Positions 8,369-16,381 of a stretch of DNA of 31,597 nucleotides are shown piece after piece. Below the pieces are notes generated by a model. It did no database searches. It had not been told where the DNA came from and saw only the letters and a list, made by a program, of their open reading frames with translations. Source of the DNA: Pseudomonadota bacterium (GTDB lineage Bacteria > Pseudomonadota > Gammaproteobacteria > Steroidobacterales > Steroidobacteraceae); the NCBI GenBank assembly GCA_016713725.1, contig JADJOO010000039.1, positions 1 to 31,597 on the forward strand, read 5' to 3'. Made by a program: the position numbers and the translations under genes. Each line of letters starts with the position of its first letter. Within the stretch, counting starts at the first letter, position 1.

Positions 8369-9042
8369 ATGCCCTATCTCTACCTCGTGCGCCACGGCCA
8401 GCCCGACTTCGCCGGCAATTACGATTCGATCACCAACCTCGGCGCGCGCCAGTCGACCTGGCTCGGCGAGCACTTCGCGGCGCGCGGCCTGCGGTTCACC
8501 CGCGTAATTGCCGGCACGCTGCAACGGCAGGTGTCGACCTGCGAACTCGTCATGAATGCACTCGATGGCCCGCGCGACTTCACGCAGGACGCGCGATTCA
8601 ACGAGTACGACCACCTGTCCCTGCTGGGTTTCTTCGAAGGCGACCGTCTGCCGGCCATCAGGGCATCGGGCGACCGGCGCGAGTACTTCGCGGCGATCCG
8701 CAGCGCCATGCAGCAGTGGTCACGGCACGACGATCTCGTGGCGGGTGGCGAAAGCTGGGCTGAGTTCGGTGCCCGCATCCGTGCAGGGGTTGCCGCGGCG
8801 TGCGCGGGGCTCGGGCGCGACGACAACGTACTGATCGTAACGTCCGGGGCGTGATTGGCCGTTACACGTCGGAGGTGCTCGACGCGGGTGCGGATGCGGC
8901 AATCCAGCTGAACCTGCAGATCCGCAACACCGGCGTGACGGAAGTGATCCGCCCGGCATCGGGCAGCGCGCGGCTGGTGTCGTTCAATGCGATCCCGCAT
9001 CTCGAGCGCGCCGATCGCGCCGATGCGATCACGCATTCTTAG
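8369..9042 (+). CDS. Histidine phosphatase family protein (phosphoglycerate mutase-like)
   Basis: Members of this superfamily form a phospho-histidine intermediate; substrates range from sugar phosphates to small metabolites. The catalytic RHG lies at residues 8-10 (MPYLYLVRHGQPDFAGNYDS), with the first arginine partner in RVIAGTLQRQVSTCELVM. The acidic residue lies in FNEYDHLSLLGFFEGDRLPA, and the second histidine position falls at the frame change near 8850 (VLIVTSGA, then VIGRYTSEVLDAGADAAIQL). The usual sequence there is SHGG/SGG, and an H-less TSGG variant may be real. Repaired length is about 224 residues. The start has GGAGG 4 nt upstream. The true substrate cannot be told from sequence. 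Confidence 0.8.
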
Positions 9043-9194
9043 GGGATAGGGGATAGGGGTTAGGGGTAGGGTTAGTCGGATCCGTGACCGCATCAAGTGC
9101 GGTGCCGCTATTTCGCTGAACTGTCGCGGAAAGGGGATTCACCTGCAGACGACTCGATCCTCCGACTAACCCCTATCCCCTAACCCTAACCCCT
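9041..9194. repeat. Intergenic inverted-repeat element with TTAGGG-like arms
   Basis: The left arm (9041-9080) is a run of GGGGATAGGGG and GGGGTTAGGGG units ending in GTTAGTCGGA. The right arm (9161-9194) is its inverted copy, starting TCCGACTAAC. About 80 bp lie between them and contain short hairpins (for example CCGCATCAAGTGCGG). The element fills the whole gap between two convergent genes and probably acts as a two-way transcription stop. The left-arm module recurs at about 18998-19029. Confidence 0.75.
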
Positions 9195-9196
9195 CT

Positions 9197-10158
9197 CTAC
9201 CCCTGCTTCACCAGCGACACGAGGTTTCGTGTGTCGATCGTCTGCGCGGCCTGCTCGATCCGCGACTGGTATTGCAGGGCCATGCCGCGCGCCTCGGCTA
9301 CCAGGGAGGCAAACGTTTGCTTGAGTGTCGCCGCGTCGAGCGTGCGACCACCCGCGTAGTAACGCTGCGCCACGCGGCCGATCGCGTACGTCGTGGCAAA
9401 CGTGAGGCCCGAACTGGCCGCCTGTCGGCCGAGCGACCCGCCAGGCCGCCGCCGAGGCCTGCCGAGCAGCCCGCCCAGCAGTTTGCGTCCGATTTGCTCC
9501 ACGTACTGCGAGGTGAGACCGACACCGAGCGTGGCGATGAAATCCTTCGCGTTTGAACTGTCCATCTCGTAGCCGTGCGCCTTGCCGATGCGATACACCA
9601 GGCGCAGTTGCAGCGGGATGATCGTCATCGACGCGATCGACTCCGGCAGCAATTCGAGCGCCGCGTTGGTGATCGATGCATTCAGGATGGTCTTGTCCAT
9701 CTCGGCGTCGCTGACGTTCGCTTTGCCGAGCACGGTACCCGCCACGGTCGCGGCAGCTGCCGCCGGACCGTTGGGCTCGACGGCAGCGCCCGCAATCGCG
9801 CTGGCCTGCTGCGCGACGGACTCTGCTGCCGTCGTGGGTAACTGCAGTGCTGCCGCCAGCCGTGCCAGGAAGGCCGCTTCTGCGGCATTCTGCGAACCGT
9901 CGGAGTTGACGACGCCGACGGCCATCGTAGGCGTACTGGCGCAGACCCTGCGTATCGAGCGGCTTCACGACCTCTGCGAGATCGGGTCGCGCGAGCAGGA
10001 CGTCGCGATACAGGGCCGCCAGGTCGACGTTGGTCTCGGCCCCGAACGCCTCCGCCAGCTTGCGGACCGACTCGCGTTCGCGTTCGTCCTTGAAGCCCGT
10101 CGGCGAAGGCCGCCAACAGGGCCACCGTCAGTATCGATTTCGTCTGCTGGGTTTCCAT
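9197..10158 (-). CDS. TerB-like / DUF697 (YcjF-like) domain protein
   Basis: The repaired reading starts METQQTKSILTVALLAAFAD, then KDERERESVRKLAEAFGAET, NVDLAALYRDVLLARPDLAE. It continues into an acidic helical TerB-like part (NSDGSQNAAEAAFLARLAAA). The C-terminal half (IIPLQLRLVYRIGKAHGYEM, IATLGVGLTSQYVEQIGRKL, AIGRVAQRYYAGGRTLDAAT) resembles DUF697/YcjF proteins, which are linked to GTPases and membranes. The glycine- and alanine-rich segments around LLGGLLG and SGLTFATTYAIG could insert in a membrane. Two indels (near 10100 and 9925) split the frame. Repaired length is about 320 residues. The function is unknown; the nearest family statement is an association with stress or GTPase systems. 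It is convergent with the phosphatase and divergent from the Sel1 gene. Confidence 0.55.
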
Positions 10159-10353
10159 GCAGCAAAAGATACAGGTTTGAAAGTGAAAAGACCGCTCCGA
10201 ATCGCGACGGACGCGTTCTCAATCTGAATTGCCGCGCCGAAGATTGACCCTCGGAGCACGTCATCCAGGATTGACGATTGCGGTCGTTGCGCGGCATCGA
10301 GTACCTGAGTACTTTCCGCCGCCATATAAACATCAACAACCATGGAGTTGGTT
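10159..10353. promoter_or_regulatory. Divergent intergenic region with short palindrome
   Basis: About 195 bp separate the DUF697 gene (-) and the Sel1/TonB gene (+), so promoters for both must lie here. At 10300-10313 there is a perfect inverted repeat AGTAC-CTGA-GTACT that could be an operator. I see no convincing -35/-10 pair. A GGAG lies 7 nt before the ATG at 10354. Confidence 0.35.
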
Positions 10354-11338
10354 ATGCGTCCAGTCCCCGCACTTGCCCGCCGTGCCGCAGGGACCGGCTT
10401 TTCCGTGTTGTCGTTCGTTGCAATGGCAGTGATATCAACTGCTGCAATGGCCGCGACTGCCGCTGCACCGGCCGCAGATTCGGTCTGGTTCGGGAAGGCC
10501 GTAGAACTTTATGAAGATCACAAACCAGACGCAGTACCTGTCGCTGAGAAGCTCGCCGCGATGGGCGATGCGCGTGCGCAATACATGTTGGGCGTGCTCT
10601 GGATGCAGGGAAAGCTGGTGACCCAGGACAAGGTCAAAGGCTACGCCTGGCTACAGGTAGCGGCCCAGGGACACGACGGACAGACGTTCTCGCGCCACAC
10701 GCAGGATGCTGCCAAAGCAGCAGTTCTGAGCCTCCAGGAATTCATGACGGGTTCCGAAGCGATCAAGGCGGATCAACTGACGGACCAGATCATCAGGGAA
10801 GCGAACGCTGCGTGGGCTGCCTCGGTTCGCCGAGTCGTGTCGTCTCGAGCCGGCACCGAAGTCACCGCGTTGGATCGATCGCCTACGCAGGTCCGGCAAA
10901 AGTGATCGTAGCAGACGCAGAGAAAGACGGTCCCCGCGTTGTTTACGGTTGCGCGGGCACGCAGACCAAAGAAGCGTATTGCCCGTCGCAGGCATCATTG
11001 CCCACCCCCCGTTGTACGGGTGATGTGGTGTCGTTGGATGGTGCCTGGGGCAAGGACAACAAGTCGATACTCAAGCCGCGCCGTAACAAGGACTTTCCGG
11101 TCATGGCTCACCACAATGGCATCGACGGCAGCACGACGATGCTGTTGCACTGGACAGGAGTGGTTGGGTTTGCCTGGTCGAGGTGATTCGTTCGACCGGC
11201 TTCGAGGACATGGACTCGACGATGATGCGGTATATCGGTCAGCAGCGGTACGAACCAGCGCTGCATGACGGGAAGCCGGTCGAAGCCCTGGCTGTCGTGT
11301 CGGGTACCTTCGATCTGGACCTGGACTTTACCCCTTAG
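10354..11338 (+). CDS. Secreted Sel1-repeat plus TonB C-terminal domain protein
   Basis: The N-terminus is a signal peptide: basic start, hydrophobic FSVLSFVAMAVISTAAMAAT, and a likely cut after the AMA/ATA region. A Sel1-like segment follows (GDARAQYMLGVLWMQGKLVT, DKVKGYAWLQVAAQGHDGQT), of the type that mediates protein contacts in the periplasm. After frame changes near 10880 and 11170 the C-terminal part reads KDFPVMAHHNGIDGSTTMLL, VEVIRSTGFEDMDSTMMRYI, QQRYEPALHDGKPVEALAVV. This is the TonB C-terminal/TonB-box-binding fold pattern (VxxSTGFxxxD, RYxPAxxDGKPV). Between them lies a cysteine-containing linker (VVYGCAGTQTKEAYCPSQ). The ATG at 10354 is preferred to 10342 because GGAG fits it. 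The role is unknown; the combination suggests a periplasmic scaffold. Confidence 0.65.
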
Positions 11339-11396
11339 TCACCGCGCGGCAACCAATAAAACGCCCTGACGGACGTTCTCGGTAAAGCGGTGATAT

Positions 11397-11473
11397 TGGT
11401 CGGAGCGAGAGGATTCGAACCTCCGACCCCTTGCACCCCATGCAAGTGCGCTACCAGACTGCGCCACGCTCCG
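11397..11473 (-). tRNA. tRNA-Pro(GGG)
   Basis: The reverse strand folds as a full cloverleaf: acceptor CGGAGCG/CGCTCCG, D arm with AGTCTGGTAGCGC, anticodon stem CTTGC/GCAAG with loop ATGGGGT (anticodon GGG), T arm GGAGGTTCGAATCCTC, and an encoded ACCA end. It is 77 nt long. Its place downstream of merR is the usual gammaproteobacterial arrangement. Confidence 0.95.
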
Positions 11474-11493
11474 ACCGGGCGCGGAGTATAACT

Positions 11494-11535
11494 GGGGAAG
11501 CCCCCCAATTTCGACCGAAAATTAGGGAAGCTCCC
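11494..11535. repeat. REP-like palindrome (GGGGAAGC...AAGCTCCCC)
   Basis: This is a small double hairpin: GGGGAAGCCCC and AGGGAAGCTCCC, with inverted arms AATTT and AAATT between them. It lies between merR and tRNA-Pro and abuts the merR stop. It shares the GGGGA-x-x-CTCCCC core with the larger cluster at 15629-15730. Confidence 0.6.
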
Positions 11536-11892
11536 CTACCGCCGCAGGATCTTGATCACTTCTTCGAGCTCGACGCGCAGCTGGCGCGCGAGCTGGTGGG
11601 CCTGGGTGACGTCATCGCGGGCTTCCTCGCCCTCGAGCCGATTGCGGGCGCCGCCGATCGTGAAGCCCTGGTCGTAGAGCAGCGCGCGAATCTGGCGAAT
11701 CACCAGCACGTCCTGGCGCTGGTAATAGCGACGGTTGCCCCGGCGCTTGACCGGCTTGAGCTGGGGAAACTCCTGCTCCCAGTAACGCAGCACGTGCGGC
11801 TTCACGCCACACAGCTCGCTGACCTCTCCGATGGTGAAGTAGCGCTTGCCCGGGATCGCCGGGAGTTCGTCGTTATTGCTGGGTTCCAGCAT
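11536..11892 (-). CDS. MerR-family transcriptional regulator downstream of ihfA
   Basis: This is a regulator of 118 residues with an N-terminal winged helix-turn-helix: PGKRYFTIGEVSELCGVKPH, VLRYWEQEFPQLKPVKRRGN, RRYYQRQDVLVIRQIRALLY. The C-terminal part is a short helix (LARQLRVELEEVIKIL) without the cysteines of metal-sensing MerR proteins. It corresponds to the conserved MerR-like gene found next to ihfA in many gammaproteobacteria; its target is not known. The frame is intact, and the start lies inside the end of ihfA (20 bp overlap), implying translational coupling. Confidence 0.9.
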   Translation of the reverse strand: MLEPSNNDELPAIPGKRYFTIGEVSELCGVKPHVLRYWEQEFPQLKPVKRRGNRRYYQRQDVLVIRQIRALLYDQGFTIGGARNRLEGEEARDDVTQAHQLARQLRVELEEVIKILRR

Positions 11893-12172
11893 ACGCTTCC
11901 ACGCGCGCCTTCAGTTTCTGGCCTGGACGGAAAGTCACGACACGACGCGCGCTGATCGGAATCTCCTCGCCGGTCTTCGGGTTGCGACCCGGGCGCTGGT
12001 TCTTGCTGCGCAGGTCGAAATTTCCGAAACCGGAGAGCTTGACCTGTTCGCCGTGGGCGAGCGCCATGCGCAACTCTTCGAAGAACAGGTCGACGAGTTC
12101 GCGCGCCTCACGCTTGTTGAGGCCGAGCTGGTCGAACAGCGCTTCGGCGATTTCTGCCTTGGTCAATGCCAT
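11873..12172 (-). CDS. ihfA: Integration host factor subunit alpha
   Basis: IHF-alpha (99 residues) pairs with IHF-beta to bend DNA in recombination, replication and promoter control. The sequence MALTKAEIAEALFDQLGLNK, REARELVDLFFEELRMALAH, GEQVKLSGFGNFDLRSKNQR, PGRNPKTGEEIPISARRVVT, FRPGQKLKARVE is a complete HU/IHF fold. It includes the arm with the RPGRNPKTGE turn and the proline that intercalates DNA. The frame is intact. It follows pheT by 18 bp, the classical pheST-ihfA operon order. Confidence 0.97.
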   Translation of the reverse strand: MALTKAEIAEALFDQLGLNKREARELVDLFFEELRMALAHGEQVKLSGFGNFDLRSKNQRPGRNPKTGEEIPISARRVVTFRPGQKLKARVEAYAGTQQ

Positions 12173-12190
12173 CTTTGTCTTATCGGTCTC

Positions 12191-14566
12191 TTATCGTGGC
12201 GGAGCACTCCGCTCCAGGTCGGAGACGACCCTGGCCACGATGGCATCCGTCTCTTCGTCGGTAAGGGTGCGCGAAACATCCTGTAAATTCAAGCCTATCG
12301 CGACACTCTTGCGACCATTTTCGATGCCCGCCCCGCGGTAAATATCGAACACCGTCGCGTCGCGCAGCACCGTCCCCGCGGCCTGCTGGACGCAGTCAAG
12401 CAGTTTCTGCACGGGCACTGCTTCCTCGACGACGATGGCAAGGTCACGCCGCACCGCCGGAAATCGCGACACTTCGTGGAAATGCGGCACCGAGGCAGCC
12501 AGCGCGGCCTCGAGTTCGAGTTCGAAAACGATCGCTGAATATGTCAAATCGAGTCGGCGCTCGACGTCGGGATGCAGTCGGCCGATCCAACCTGCGTGCG
12601 TTTCACCACGGCGAATCTCGGCCGTCTGGCCTGGATGCAATGCGGGGTGCTGGCCAGGCACGAAGCGGAATTCGTTGACGGCGCCCGTCGCGCGCAGCAG
12701 TGCGTCGACGTCGGCACGCACGTCGAAGAAATCGACGGCTGTCCTGGGCGCGCCCCACTGCTCCGGCACGGCGGAGCCCGCGGCGATACCCGCGATGACT
12801 GGCACTTCATGCAGTGCGCCGTCCTCGCGCGCGATGACGAACTTGCGGCCGACCTCGAACAGGCGAACGCGCGGCTGCTGCCGACGCTGATTCGATGCGA
12901 GCGCCGCAGCAAGGCCCGGCCACAACGAGGCGCGCATCGTTGCGAGCTCGGCGGAGATTGGATTGCTCAGCGTGAGGCTCGGCGCACCGGGAGCGAACAG
13001 TTCCTGCTGGCCCGGCTCGATGAAGCTGTACGTGATCGCCTCGAAATAGCCGCGCTGGACGAGCATGTCGGCTGCCGCATCGCCATGAATGCGCGTCTCC
13101 GCGACCGCGGGAATCGGTTGCCGTGCGGGCTGGACCGTTTCTGGGATCCGATCGAAACCGTGCGTGCGTGCGATCTCCTCGATGAGGTCTTCCTCGATCG
13201 CGATGTCGAAGCGCCACGTCGGCGGTGTCACGCGCCACGCGCTGTCGCTCCGATCGAGCTTCATGCCGAGGCCCGTGAGCATCGACGCAATCGTCGCGTC
13301 GTCAATATCGGCTCCGATGACGCGGCGCGCACGCTCCGGGCGCAGCCGGACGGTCGCCGGCTGCGGCACTTCGCCAGTGAGTTCGGCCAACTGCGTGGGG
13401 CCCGGGGTACCGCCGGCACAGGCGCACAGCAGCGCCGTTGCACGCTCGATCGCGCGTTCCTGCAGCGTGGGATCGACGCCGCGCTCGAAGCGCTGAGACG
13501 CATCGGTGACCAGCCCATAGCGGCGGCCACGACCCGCGATCGCGTCGGGCAGGAAGAACGCGACTTCGAGCAGGACGTCGGTGGTGTCGTCACCTATACC
13601 TGAGTGATCGCCGCCCATGATGCCCGCGAGGCCCAGCGACTTGTCGCGATCGGCGATGACGAGCACCGACTCGTCCATCGCAATCTCGCGGCCATCGAGG
13701 AGTTTCAGCGTCTCCCCTGCCCGCGCGCGACGCACGACGATGCCGCCGGCGAGTTCGCGCAGGTCGTACGCATGCATCGGCTGGCCGAGTTCGAGCATCA
13801 CGTAGTTGGTGACGTCGACCGCCGCACTGAGCGGACGCAAGCCAGCGCGACGCAGGCGTTCCTGCATCCACGCGGGCGACTTCGCCAGCGGATTCAAACC
13901 CCGGATCACGCGCGACGCGAACCGCACGCAGCCCGCACCCGCGGTCAGTTCGACCGGGAAGCTCTCGTTGGATACGGCAGGCACGGCCGCCAGGGTCGGG
14001 CCGGTGAGTGACTGCCCGGTCAGCGCCGCGACTTCACGTGCGATGCCGAGGACGCTCATGCAATCGCCGCGATTCGGCGTGAGGTTGACTTCGAGGATCG
14101 TGTCGTCGAGACCCAGCGCGTCGATGAGCGACGCCCCGGTCATGGTGTCCGCCGGCAATTCGAGCAGGCCGCCCGACTCCTCGGACAGCGTGAGTTCGCG
14201 TCCCGAGCAGAGCATGCCGAACGACTCGACGCCACGCAGCCTGGCCTTCTTGATTTCCATGCCGCCTGGCAGTTTCGCACCGACGGTGGCGAGCGGCGCC
14301 TTCATGCCCGCACGCGCATTGGGCGCGCCGCAGACGATCTGCACGATCTCGGCTCCGGTGTTCACCTGGCACACGCTCAGCGTGTCGGCGTTCGGGTGCT
14401 TCACGCGCTCGACGATCTCGCCGACGATCACGCCCGGCAGCGGCGGCGCGGCCGCTTCGACGCCCTCGATCTCGAGGCCCGCCATCGTCAGGCGAGCAGC
14501 GAGTTCCTTCGGCGCGGGCAGCGGCCCGCCGATCCACTCACTCAACCATTGCAGACTGATGCGCAT
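12191..14566 (-). CDS. pheT: Phenylalanine-tRNA ligase beta subunit
   Basis: PheT (791 residues, close to the E. coli length) forms the alpha2-beta2 enzyme with PheS and charges tRNA-Phe. The frame is undamaged. In order: the MRISLQWLSEWIGGPLPAPK start; a tRNA-binding OB domain (VGEIVERVKHPNADTLSVCQ, IVCGAPNARAGMKAPLATVG); B3/B4 editing region (VDVTNYVMLELGQPMHAYDL, LDGREIAMDESVLVIADRDK); B5 (VRLRPERARRVIGADIDDAT); the catalytic-like core (FIEPGQQELFAPGAPSLTLS, NPISAELATMRASLWPGLAA); and a C-terminal anticodon-binding FDX-ACB domain (PHFHEVSRFPAVRRDLAIVV). The ATG at 14566 lies 14 bp after the pheS stop. Confidence 0.97.
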   Translation of the reverse strand: MRISLQWLSEWIGGPLPAPKELAARLTMAGLEIEGVEAAAPPLPGVIVGEIVERVKHPNADTLSVCQVNTGAEIVQIVCGAPNARAGMKAPLATVGAKLPGGMEIKKARLRGVESFGMLCSGRELTLSEESGGLLELPADTMTGASLIDALGLDDTILEVNLTPNRGDCMSVLGIAREVAALTGQSLTGPTLAAVPAVSNESFPVELTAGAGCVRFASRVIRGLNPLAKSPAWMQERLRRAGLRPLSAAVDVTNYVMLELGQPMHAYDLRELAGGIVVRRARAGETLKLLDGREIAMDESVLVIADRDKSLGLAGIMGGDHSGIGDDTTDVLLEVAFFLPDAIAGRGRRYGLVTDASQRFERGVDPTLQERAIERATALLCACAGGTPGPTQLAELTGEVPQPATVRLRPERARRVIGADIDDATIASMLTGLGMKLDRSDSAWRVTPPTWRFDIAIEEDLIEEIARTHGFDRIPETVQPARQPIPAVAETRIHGDAAADMLVQRGYFEAITYSFIEPGQQELFAPGAPSLTLSNPISAELATMRASLWPGLAAALASNQRRQQPRVRLFEVGRKFVIAREDGALHEVPVIAGIAAGSAVPEQWGAPRTAVDFFDVRADVDALLRATGAVNEFRFVPGQHPALHPGQTAEIRRGETHAGWIGRLHPDVERRLDLTYSAIVFELELEAALAASVPHFHEVSRFPAVRRDLAIVVEEAVPVQKLLDCVQQAAGTVLRDATVFDIYRGAGIENGRKSVAIGLNLQDVSRTLTDEETDAIVARVVSDLERSAPPR

Positions 14567-14580
14567 CGTCGGTTACCGGG

Positions 14581-15617
14581 TCAACCGAACTGCCGCAGGA
14601 AGCGCAGGTCGTTCTCGAAGTAGAGGCGGATGTCGTTGACGCTGTAACGCAGCATCGTCAGGCGCTCGATGCCCATGCCGAACGCGTATCCCGTGTAGCG
14701 CTCGGGATCGATGCCCACGTTGCGCAGCACGTTGGGTGCACCATGCCGCAGCCTGCGACCTCGAGCCAGCCCGTCTGCTTGCAGAGACTCGGCAACCCGC
14801 GCCGCTGCAGAACACGCACTCGATGTCGACCTCGGCCGACGGCTCGGTGAACGGGAAATACGACGGGCGGAAGCGGATGCCGAGATCGCGCTCGAAATAC
14901 TGCTGCATGAATTCGTGCAGCACCGACTTGAGATTGGCGAAACTCACGCCGTCGTCGACGACCAGGCCTTCGACCTGGTGGAACATCGGCGTGTGGGTCA
15001 TGTCGGAATCGCAGCGGTAGACGCGCCCCGGCATGATCATGCGCAGCGGCGGTTTGTCGCGCAGCATGGCGCGCACCTGCACCGGCGACGTGTGGGTGCG
15101 CAGCAGGCGGCCGTCCGGGAAATAAAACGTGTCGTGCATCGCGCGCGCCGGATGGTTCGCGGGGATGTTGAGCGCCTCGAAGTTGTGCCAGTCGTCTTCG
15201 ACTTCCGGGGCCTTCTTCGACCGAAAACCCGGCATGACGGAAAATCGTCTCGATCCGGCGGCGCGTGCGGCTTACCGGGTGCAGGCCGCCGGGCTGCTGG
15301 CCGCGACCCGGCTGCGTGACGTCGATGCGTCCCGCGGCGAGCTTGCGCTCGAGTTCGAGGCTGTCGAGTTCTGCCTTGCGCGCCTCGAAGGCGGCGCCGA
15401 TCTCGTCACGAACCGCGTTGATCCTGGCGCCCGCGGTTTTGCGCTCATCCGGCGCCAGTGCGCCCAACGATTTCAATTGCGCGGTGATCGCGCCCTTCTT
15501 GCCGAAAAGTTCGACCTTGAGCGCTTCGAGGTCCACGAGGTTCGCGCAAGCCGCAACCCGTAGCCTGGCGTCTGCCGCCAGGCCGTCGAGACTGAGGGTC
15601 GTGGTCGTGTCGCTCAT
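14581..15617 (-). CDS. pheS: Phenylalanine-tRNA ligase alpha subunit
   Basis: PheS is the catalytic subunit of PheRS. The N-terminal coiled coil (ANLVDLEALKVELFGKKGAI, LKSLGALAPDERKTAGARIN) is followed by HPVSRTRRRIETIFRHAGF. The class II core comes next: EDDWHNFEALNIPANHPARA, MHDTFYFPDGRLLRTHTSPV, MPGRVYRCDSDMTHTPMFHQ, VEGLVVDDGVSFANLKSVLH, RFRPSYFPFTEPSAEVDIEC. The end GMGIERLTMLRYSVNDIRLY, FLRQFG is in a different frame. Frame changes lie near 15225, 14800 and 14740. Repaired length is about 345 residues, against about 330 usually. The stop is TGA at 14581-14583. It begins 113 bp after rplT, the gap being filled by a repeat cluster. Confidence 0.95.
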
Positions 15618-15628
15618 CGGGCGGAGTG

Positions 15629-15730
15629 AAATTTGGGGGAGGCTCCGGAAATTCGGGGAGGTTCCCCTATTTTCCGATAATAGGGGAGCCTCCCCTATTT
15701 ACGGAAAATAGGGGAGCCTCCCCAATTTCC
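15629..15730. repeat. Cluster of GGGGAGCCTCCCC palindromes between rplT and pheS
   Basis: Four related short palindromes follow each other: GGGGGAGGCTCC, GGGGAGGTTCCCC, GGGGAGCCTCCCC and GGGGAGCCTCCCC again. They are separated by AAAT/ATTT-rich joints (for example TATTTACGGAAAATA). On the minus strand they form stacked hairpins between the rplT stop and the pheS start, so they could end or attenuate transcription between ribosomal and synthetase genes. The cluster abuts the rplT stop codon. Confidence 0.75.
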
Positions 15731-16096
15731 TTACTCGGCGGCGGGGAGGCTCTTCTTGGCCTGCTCGACGATCTTGCCGAACGCCTCGATGTCGTGCACC
15801 GCCAGGTCCGCGAGGAGCTTGCGGTCGATCTCGAGGCCCGCGGCCTTGAGGCCCGCCATCAGCCGGCTGTACGACATCTCGAACATGCGGGCACCCGCAT
15901 TGATTCGAGTGATCCACAGCGCGCGGAAATCACGCTTCTTCGCCTTGCGATCGCGGTAGGCGTACTGGCCGGCCTTGATGACCGCCTGCTTCGCCGTGCG
16001 ATACACCTTGCGGCGTGCGTTGTAGTAACCCTTCGCCTTGGCGAGGACTTTCTTGTGCCGGCGTCCAGCGATGACGCCACGTTTAACTCGTGCCAT
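15731..16096 (-). CDS. rplT: 50S ribosomal protein L20
   Basis: L20 (121 residues) is an early 23S rRNA assembly protein and, in E. coli, represses translation of rpmI-rplT by binding their mRNA. The sequence MARVKRGVIAGRRHKKVLAK, AKGYYNARRKVYRTAKQAVI, RDRKAKKRDFRALWITRINA, MFEMSYSRLMAGLKAAGLEI, DRKLLADLAVHDIEAFGKIV is complete and in frame. It starts 8 bp after the rpmI stop. Confidence 0.98.
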   Translation of the reverse strand: MARVKRGVIAGRRHKKVLAKAKGYYNARRKVYRTAKQAVIKAGQYAYRDRKAKKRDFRALWITRINAGARMFEMSYSRLMAGLKAAGLEIDRKLLADLAVHDIEAFGKIVEQAKKSLPAAE

Positions 16097-16104
16097 GGGT
16101 CACC

Positions 16105-16299
16105 TCAGGCGTGGGGCAGCAATTGTTCGAGACGGACGAGGTCCTGCTTGGCGACCATGGTGGTGCCACGCAGATTCCGCTTCCGCTTGCTCGACTTCTT
16201 GGTAAGGATGTGTCGCTTCTGCGACTGGCCGCGCTTGAAGCCTTTCGCTGTCTTGCGAAAACGCTTGGCCGCGGCCCGGTTGGTCTTCAACTTGGGCAT
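16105..16299 (-). CDS. rpmI: 50S ribosomal protein L35
   Basis: L35 (64 residues) is a small basic large-subunit protein. The sequence MPKLKTNRAAAKRFRKTAKG, FKRGQSQKRHILTKKSSKRK, RNLRGTTMVAKQDLVRLEQL is typical and unbroken. An AGGAGT lies 7 nt before the ATG. It lies between infC and rplT in the conserved order. In E. coli its translation start is the site of L20 autoregulation. Confidence 0.97.
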   Translation of the reverse strand: MPKLKTNRAAAKRFRKTAKGFKRGQSQKRHILTKKSSKRKRNLRGTTMVAKQDLVRLEQLLPHA

Positions 16300-16365
16300 A
16301 TCACAACTCCTGATTTTTCATAGCCCATTTCCCCATGGCTTGCGCCACGGATCGAGGGCGAAGGA

Positions 16366-16379
16366 GCGGCCGAAGCCGC
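16366..16379 (-). promoter_or_regulatory. Hairpin just after infC, in the rpmI leader
   Basis: On the minus strand GCGGC-TTCG-GCCGC forms a tight UUCG-tetraloop hairpin two bases after the infC stop and about 65 nt before rpmI. There is no U-run, so it is more likely an mRNA stabiliser or part of the rpmI leader fold than a terminator. A link to L20 control is inferred from E. coli only. Confidence 0.45.
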
Positions 16380-16381
16380 CC

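Noticed and set aside
9041..9194. Telomere-like end or contig terminus
   Set aside because: The G-runs resemble telomere repeats but lie inside the contig between two normal genes as an inverted repeat.
15629..15730. CRISPR array
   Set aside because: Repeat units are short palindromes of variable length without unique spacers, and no cas gene is nearby.
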